Source of the DNA: Polytrichum commune
Lineage: Eukaryota; Streptophyta; Polytrichopsida; Polytrichales; Polytrichaceae
DNA: 64,000 nt
Direction: 5' to 3'
Assembly: GCA_950295325.1 (NCBI GenBank)
Contig: OX485806.1
Coordinates: 32,366,001 to 32,430,000, forward strand
Made by a program: the position numbers and the translations under genes. The notes under the pieces are model-generated. The model saw only the letters and a list, made by a program, of their open reading frames with translations. It did not search any database and was not told where the DNA came from. The first letter of the stretch is position 1; each line of letters starts with the position of its first letter. This document shows positions 46,270 to 64,000 of this stretch, piece by piece.

Positions 46270-46486
46270 CATTGGGAACCCTGTTTAGTGTGTGTTACTA
46301 TTTGGAATTATGCATTGCAATAACGTCTTACTCAAAAATTCAGTTTTTACTAACGAAAGTTCAATGGGTTGTTTGGACATTACAAAACATCAATGACTTT
46401 TCTTGGTGAAATATTACATTCTCACTAAATAGTTACAACATTGTGTAACTCGTAATAGTTATATGCACTAAATGGGATAATCAGTG
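46270..46486. mobile_element. MITE family A, copy 3
   Basis: About 217 bp. The interior aligns with the reverse complement of 34123-34340 ('caataacgtcttactca', 'aatattacattctca.taaatagtta'). The right end reads GGGATAATCAGTG. The left end is diverged, so the terminal repeat is less clear than in copy 2. Confidence 0.75.
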
Positions 46487-46546
46487 TAGTGGCAAACAAA
46501 ACACACAAATGCAACATAAGAATTAGATACAAACTTGGTGGATTAT

Positions 46547-46895
46547 AAGGTAGATAGGATTTTCAAGCGATTATTTTTTCCGAGTAGCCCACTTCTGCTA
46601 GGTTATGAAACGTGAGATTACTACAAAATGGTCAGCAAGTCCAAATCGAGGCCATAGCCACTTTCCTCATAATTTTCGGAGCTTGTATGAAAATCTAATA
46701 CACCATCAAAGTGAATATTCATGTGCTTGTTAAAAAGGCATGCCAATTATGTCGATTATTGAGCCTAGAATGATAGCATTCACTTCAAGTTCTTTTAAGT
46801 GCATGTTTTTTGGTATCCATTTTTGGAGCTGCACCAAAAGCACATACCACTCCAACAGAGGTGCCCGATTAAATTTGTGTACATGAATTAGGCTT
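46547..46895 (+). repeat. Dispersed repeat R1, forward copy
   Basis: It runs 'aggtagataggattttcaag', 'cttctgctaggttatgaaac', 'ggccatagccactttcctca', then 'ccaattatgtcgattattga' and 'acataccactccaa'. This copy has no long C run where other copies carry one. Confidence 0.7.
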
Positions 46896-49800
46896 GTCGA
46901 CCTTATGTAAGTGTGATAGGCACATTAGTTGCATCCTATCAATACCAAATAATGTTACATTTATAATGTTATGTCAACAACAACAAGAGAAACGACAATT
47001 AGTTATCAATTTCATGTGAAATTTAGATAAACATGTTGTGATACTATTTTAAGATTGTAATTTTAGTTTGTTTTGATTAAACCTTAAAAAAGCTTGTCAA
47101 ACCTTCTCAAAGTGAAGAAGAACAAAACCAGGGTGTTTGAGTGATGACCTTCTGGATTTGTTTTACTCTTGTTGATTTACAAACCTTGGCTTATTCAATG
47201 TGAGGGTAGTAAGTACTTGCTCTTAGCCCGTCAAAACACATTTCAGATTTGTTGTTGTCCAATGAGGAGGATATTTATTGCAAGGTGCTCTTAATTCAAC
47301 TTGATTCTAAGCCGAATTATAATTTCTACATGGGATTTGAGTGGGGCTTAAGCAATATGAGGGTGTCATGTGGTAAAAGAAAAATTACATAATAGTATTC
47401 ATTAAAGCCAAAGTATGAAACACTCTACAATAACTCAACTCACCAATGAAAGCACTTGTATGAGGAAGAGCAACAAGCGATGAACTTGATATTCTTGCAC
47501 AACAATCAATTAATGCATTTATTTCTTGTTGAATTTGGAGGAACGTTTACTTAGGGTGGGTTTACATTAGAATCCATACCATGAAACTTAGGGCAAATTG
47601 CCCCTTATAGACCTTACCTTTAGAATCAAAATTACACCCAACTTTGAAGTTTGGTCGCTTTCTAAATTTGGGAGGAGTATATTCTCGAATTAGGATCGAT
47701 GAAATATGTTGGGAAAGTGGTGCCACAATAGCACCACTTCATTTTCTCAAACTTTAGACTTGGGCCCTATTGTAATCTTCTTGGATCCAAACTTTTACGC
47801 TCTATTGATAGGAAATTGTTTGATTTTGGAGTTTTTTTTTGTAATTGTTTTGGGCTCGGAATCATAGATTGATGTATGAGATCATGCTCTTATTCAAAAG
47901 TTGATAGAAAAAACAATTCTTGTCCAATATGGAGGATTCACAATTGATCGCTCATCCAAGAACATAAGGATTATGAGGACTCGTCACATTGTTCATCCGT
48001 GTAGGTGCAATATCATCCATATTTCCGAGATTTAGTCCATGAGCTAAGCGATCATATCTTAGCCATGGAAGCAAGTGTGAAAGGAAGAGTGTCATAAATG
48101 TCACCTTAACCAAACATTACTTTAATACATATAGCCAAAGAAAGAATAACTTTGTCATCACTCCATGTGTGAATTATGTCTATTGAGGACTTACAAGAAA
48201 ATATTGAAAGCCTTAGTTAGTAATCTACTTTAGGAAATTAACACATGTTTCATACTCCCATACTTTGAGATCTTTGAACAAATTATTTTCCAATATTGCT
48301 ACATTGTCAAGCAATGTGCGTCTATTTGCAACACAATGCAATCACCCAAGAGATTGAGGCCAAACTAAATGTGCACTATGTTTGCATGTTAAAGTTTCCA
48401 TTTCAAAAGGTTAAGACTTCGGGTAGTTTGTGTAGTATGTTGGAGCATATGACTTCATGTATGCACGAAACCTGTGATCGTAATATAATTTGCCCTCCTT
48501 ATGGTTCTTGAGCACTCCGGCTTCTCGATCATCTTTGTTCATCCTATAAATGAAGTAAACCACACTTTCATATCATGCTCACACCTTGGAATATCTACTT
48601 AGAATTTATAGGCGAGCATTTAACACTATGAAAATCACAGTTGGAATCGTCACTCACCGAATATCAGGGTTGATGAACAAGTTGCGGCCTATGAGAAAAC
48701 TTGACATACCCAATCCAGACGCCACAACAAGAAAGAGTGGATAGATCTGCAATCAATATGCACAACTTTTTGAGAAAAAAAACTTGAAGTCTATTGTTGC
48801 AAATATTTATATAAGATTCCTCCACATAACATATGCTTAACCCATGAAAGAGACGATATTAAACCCAACCTAGAAAGAACGACAAAACATTTATGAGCTA
48901 GTAATCAAGTTGGTGGGGATTTCAAAGTTATGTTATTGAATGCTCATAGACATTGTCTTGAAAGTGCAATTGCAAAAAACAATGTTGCAAAAACTATGAA
49001 GTTATGAAGGGTGTGGGAGAAGAGGATGAATTTGTGAGCACCTTTGGTTGAATCCAATTTGTTTTCGACAAAGCCCATTTTGCCCATAGTTGGGGTGTCG
49101 ACATGACTCCAAACTTTGGTTCCAACAATTACATGAAAAACATAAACTTTTTCTTATTCCTCGATCGAGCCATTCTTGTTCCTGTCCATTTCAATAGCAA
49201 GGTTTCACTTCAAGGAGAATGTTAGCGAATACATGTCGCCATCTTAAAACCCCCACATGAAATGGATGCAAAAACATCAACACGAAGAAGAAAAACACCT
49301 TCACCAATAATGTCTTTCAAACAACTTCGTTTTTGACGATTGTTTGTAATCTAAATACTTATCACAATCAAGTTTTAAGAAGCAAGAACAAAATAAATCA
49401 ATAATGTCATTGGTGTATCGGTAGTTAAGTATCACGTACTCCAAAAATTTTCATTCACATTATGCCAAATAAAAAACACTTGTTGGAACACTTGTTGAAG
49501 ATTTTCATCTCACTATTTTTCTTCAAACCCTAAATCTTCACCAGTGCTTTTAACCTACACCACCAATTATGACTGGCACACTATCTTGAGGCTTACTCGG
49601 GCAATTCCATGTCTAAATCTTGAAGCCTAAGGATAAGCTTGGTTAATATCATTTTGCACTCAATGTTGCTCAGTCCTTGTATTTTGAGGTTGAAAAAGAG
49701 TGAATGATCCAAATGTGTTGTAATTATAAGTTCAAGTTAAGGAAACACGGAACCCTATAAAAGAAGGTTGTAGGCATAACCACTCCCCTAGATGAAACTA

Positions 49801-52800
49801 CTTCTTGCCTTGAACGGATGACACGAATGGATGTTTCTCCTAGACATGTCATTTGTCCTTCATTCATCTAAAGGGGACGAGAATCCATTTGAAGAAACTT
49901 ATCCCCCTCAAAGTTAAGAGAATATTTCATGTCAATTTCATCTCTAAAACACATGAAGCAAGGTCTCCAATAATTTAAGTAATGGTGTCAAATCTCTTTC
50001 TCATTTCATCAAGCTTTTACAAAAAGATTGATGTTTACCCCTTTCCTTATGAAGAGTTATCAAATAGTGTCAAAACCAAGTGGGACTTATCCTAAACTTA
50101 TGTTAGGAACTTTCATCACAACAAAGTGAAATAATGTAGTAGAGAATCACTACATTTCATATTCATAACATACACATGTAAAGACTTCATTTTTTCTCTT
50201 TCCTTTTGCATTTTTTTTTCATTTGATTTGTGTTTAATAAACATGAAAAAATCATGCATTTTATTACCCATATATTGCGCACAGGTGCAATCCAATGAAT
50301 TTAAAACCTTCATACCACCTTTGATGTTCAGGGCAATTCAAGCCACTATTACCGACATATTTTTATGATTACCACTTTGATGTGGAAACTAACTCCATTA
50401 TGAAGATATGGGAAGGAAAACCCTCTTCGTTTTAAAAATATTTGAGATGACCCAATAGTCACAAATTTGAAGTTCTCAAGTTGGGGCAACTAGAGAGAAT
50501 CCTTTTTTTTCTAATTTTGGATGATGGCATGGATGAGGAGTTTCAATAAAACAAAATAAAAAGTAGTCTTAGAGATATTCAAATTACATGTGAGAATTTC
50601 AAATTTCAAATTTGGAGTTCTACATTTGGTTTGAGGTGTTACCCACACTACTAAAGATGGCTAATCATTGCAATGAACAAAAACCCGGGCATGAAAATTT
50701 TGCTTCATTTTTCAAATCTCATTGATGTGCTACAAGCTTCAAAAAAAACTTTGAAGCATTAGAGTTATCCGTAAAGTGAGCTGAAGAGAGGGTTTTGGGC
50801 CTGGATTTGAGAAAATTGTGTGACAGGCCCTAAAAGTGGAGCAGGTGTCTGTAGCTATAAAAAAACACAGGCACAAATCTTTTGAGGGACCGGAAATGGT
50901 GAAAAAAAAAATTTGCTCCTGTGTTGTGAGCGCGCCCCGGGAATTTAGCGTCGCTTTGTCAGAGGGTGCTAATTCTGTCGCCCTGTTTCGCTAATTCTGT
51001 TAGGGGTGCAAACAAGACTAAGTAAGTAGTGAAGCACGCCCAAAATCAGCAAGCACGCATGACGGCCTCAACCACGAATAGGCGGATTCTCTCATCCAAA
51101 AACAAGCAGACCAGCTCTGACCCTAAACCCTGGCCTTGTGTATTATGCCCCGGAATTCAAGAGCCTTACTTTGCGTTTCCATGGGTTTGTGTGAATAATG
51201 CACTCAAAATCTGTCAAAACACCAGCTCACTTTACGGATAACTCTATTGTTCTTGTACAAATTAAATTGAAATCTAATGAGACTCGCACCTATTTATTGC
51301 TTAGAACATTAAAGAATCTCCATTTCAAGTGGGGTCCCAAATGGAGACATGATGTGGCTCCAAGGCAACTTCTCTTTGTGAGAGAGCCCATGAGGGCCTC
51401 ATAGTTAAGAACCTAATATCACACTTGCGGCAACCAAAGTGCACATGATATTAAGGAGGTTTGCAATGTTAAACATGGATGCATGATAATAGAGAATTAG
51501 CATAGTGTATGACATTATGGACATTGCAGTAATGACAATAATGTCAATGATGTCAACATGATGCATGCAAGCATGTGGTTTGAATTCTTTGGTGGATTGT
51601 TTTAATGTCAAAACCCATGATATATGAGAGGAAAATGTGACTACAAAGATGGAGATTTAAAGTAAGCACATCCAGTCCCTACGATTTCAGTATATACGAG
51701 AAGGAGTGACATTACAGAGGGTGACATTACAGAGCTCGAGGTGAGTATCAAGTTAAAAAGTTATTAAGCATGCAAGATCATCCTTAGCTTTTCATCAAGA
51801 TTGGTCTCCAGACAAACAGGGTGGCTAATTCAGCTATGGCCTAAGTGAATGTTTTGTGCATTATCCTTTGTTATAACCTTTTGTATCTGGAAAAGAATAC
51901 AAAGCTATCAATAAAATAGTTTGCCAATCTCCAGTATCTTATGTAGTCTGTGCTTTAGCCACTCAAACAAATGTCAAGAGAATTCGGTTGGTTGAACATG
52001 TACTTTAAAACTGGTTGATTGGAGACCCATTACAGGGTTGCTAGTTCATGGAAAGTATTCAGAACATTCAGGCGTTTACTATTCATATGAATGCAGGAAT
52101 TGCAATTCATTAGCCACAAAACTTTGCAAGCTCTAAGCTTCATGTTTTTTTTCTTCTCTTTTTTCTTGGCACAACTTGAGGTACAGTCATATTATGACTT
52201 GTGGGACCACAACACTTGTGTAGGCCTTGAAACTCAACTTCCAACTCAATTTCAACATCTAAAGGGTCCACCTGAGCTCAGATAACAAAGGAAAAAATAA
52301 AAAAATAAAAAATAGAGAACTCTTTAAACATCTCTCATCACCCCTGCCTTTTGATGCGCTATGCCAAAAGTCTAGCAAGTTTATGCTAACACTTCAAAAC
52401 CAAGATCGAAATCAAAAACTAAGCATTGATTGCAAACAAACTTACCCTTTGTTGTTTTGGCCGCTTCCCATGCTTTCAAATGGATCCTAATCCACAAAGT
52501 TCATAGAACTTTAGAGCTCTCAAAAGTCATAACTTTAACCAGATTCAAAGACCAAGGAGAGAACTTAGAGACTGGTTATTGCAAAGCTTCATCTCTCCAA
52601 AGTGGGGATGCTCTTAGCAAGCACATCAAGCGTCAAACCCTTAAAAAATGCCTTCCAACTCACTTAGCGGGCATTGGCAAACCGTCCCAGCCCAACCCTG
52701 CACTTTAAAATATATAATTCCTTGTTCCGCAGTGGAGTTTGACAGCACCCCTTTGGTCTGAATCTTGTCTTCAAGAGGAAGAGAAAAAATTCTAATCAGG

Positions 52801-52870
52801 ATATCCATATCATACAAGGTTACATTCTCCTACTTCCAGAGCAGCTACCATTCATTGTCAGAAACCGTAG
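46896..52870. other. Gene-free AT-rich stretch
   Basis: No exon with splice context was recognised on either strand. Around 50930-51200 the sequence is GC-richer and could be an unrecognised promoter or gene remnant. A 14-bp direct repeat, gtgacattacagag, occurs twice in tandem at 51705-51733. The last few hundred bases are likely SMC5 3' UTR. Confidence 0.55.
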
Positions 52871-52877
52871 GAGGTAA

Positions 52878-64000
<11,123 letters not shown>

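Noticed and set aside
51029-51241. 70-aa ORF in a GC-richer patch
   Set aside because: The patch could be a gene remnant, but no domain, splice sites or homology can be shown.

Overview
This is a stretch of nuclear DNA from a land plant. It is AT-rich, its genes are split by many short to medium introns with GT-AG borders, and it carries plant-type genes: a plastid SecA (SECA1) with a transit-peptide-like N-terminus, SMC5, and several plant-style proteins of unknown role. Modest intron sizes, one gene per roughly 8-10 kb, many small non-coding repeats and no large LTR retrotransposon would fit a bryophyte or another seed-free plant, but the species cannot be fixed by eye.

Layout. 1-2770 is non-coding and opens with a 217-bp MITE. 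3120-6910 holds a conserved-looking cysteine-containing protein gene (+), with degenerate tandem repeats on both its 5' and 3' sides. 7000-11480 is gene-free. 11487-23104 is SECA1 (+), 20 coding exons, 1055 aa by my exon joins. 23794-26537 is a three-exon gene (-) for a 274-aa protein with a C-terminal membrane anchor; its large intron is full of repeats. 27472-28218 (+) is an intronless ORF with three near-identical 32-residue repeats. 31015-33266 (+) is a probable two-exon gene for an 82-aa hydrophilic protein, preceded by a G-box-bearing GC-richer leader region. 37084-42871 (-) is an eight-exon gene for a 479-aa protein with a 71-residue glutamine tract, a 12-histidine tract and a conserved helical domain. 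44.5-52.8 kb is gene-free and rich in MITEs and inverted repeats. 52878-64000 (-) is SMC5: 28 coding exons lie in the window and the N-terminal exons with Walker A lie beyond the right edge.

The genes do not form an operon or cluster of related function. SECA1 powers protein transport across the thylakoid membrane, while SMC5 is a core of the SMC5/6 genome-stability complex. The two unknown genes around 26-28 kb are divergent and share an 11-bp G-box motif upstream.

The recurring structural theme is local tandem duplication of 190-480 bp units, seen at eight or more separate places in introns, UTR-like regions and flanks, together with at least three families of small non-coding repeats. One duplication left a 32-nt piece of a SECA1 exon inside another SECA1 intron. 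All exon borders were joined by hand from splice consensus and reading phase, and no database search was run.
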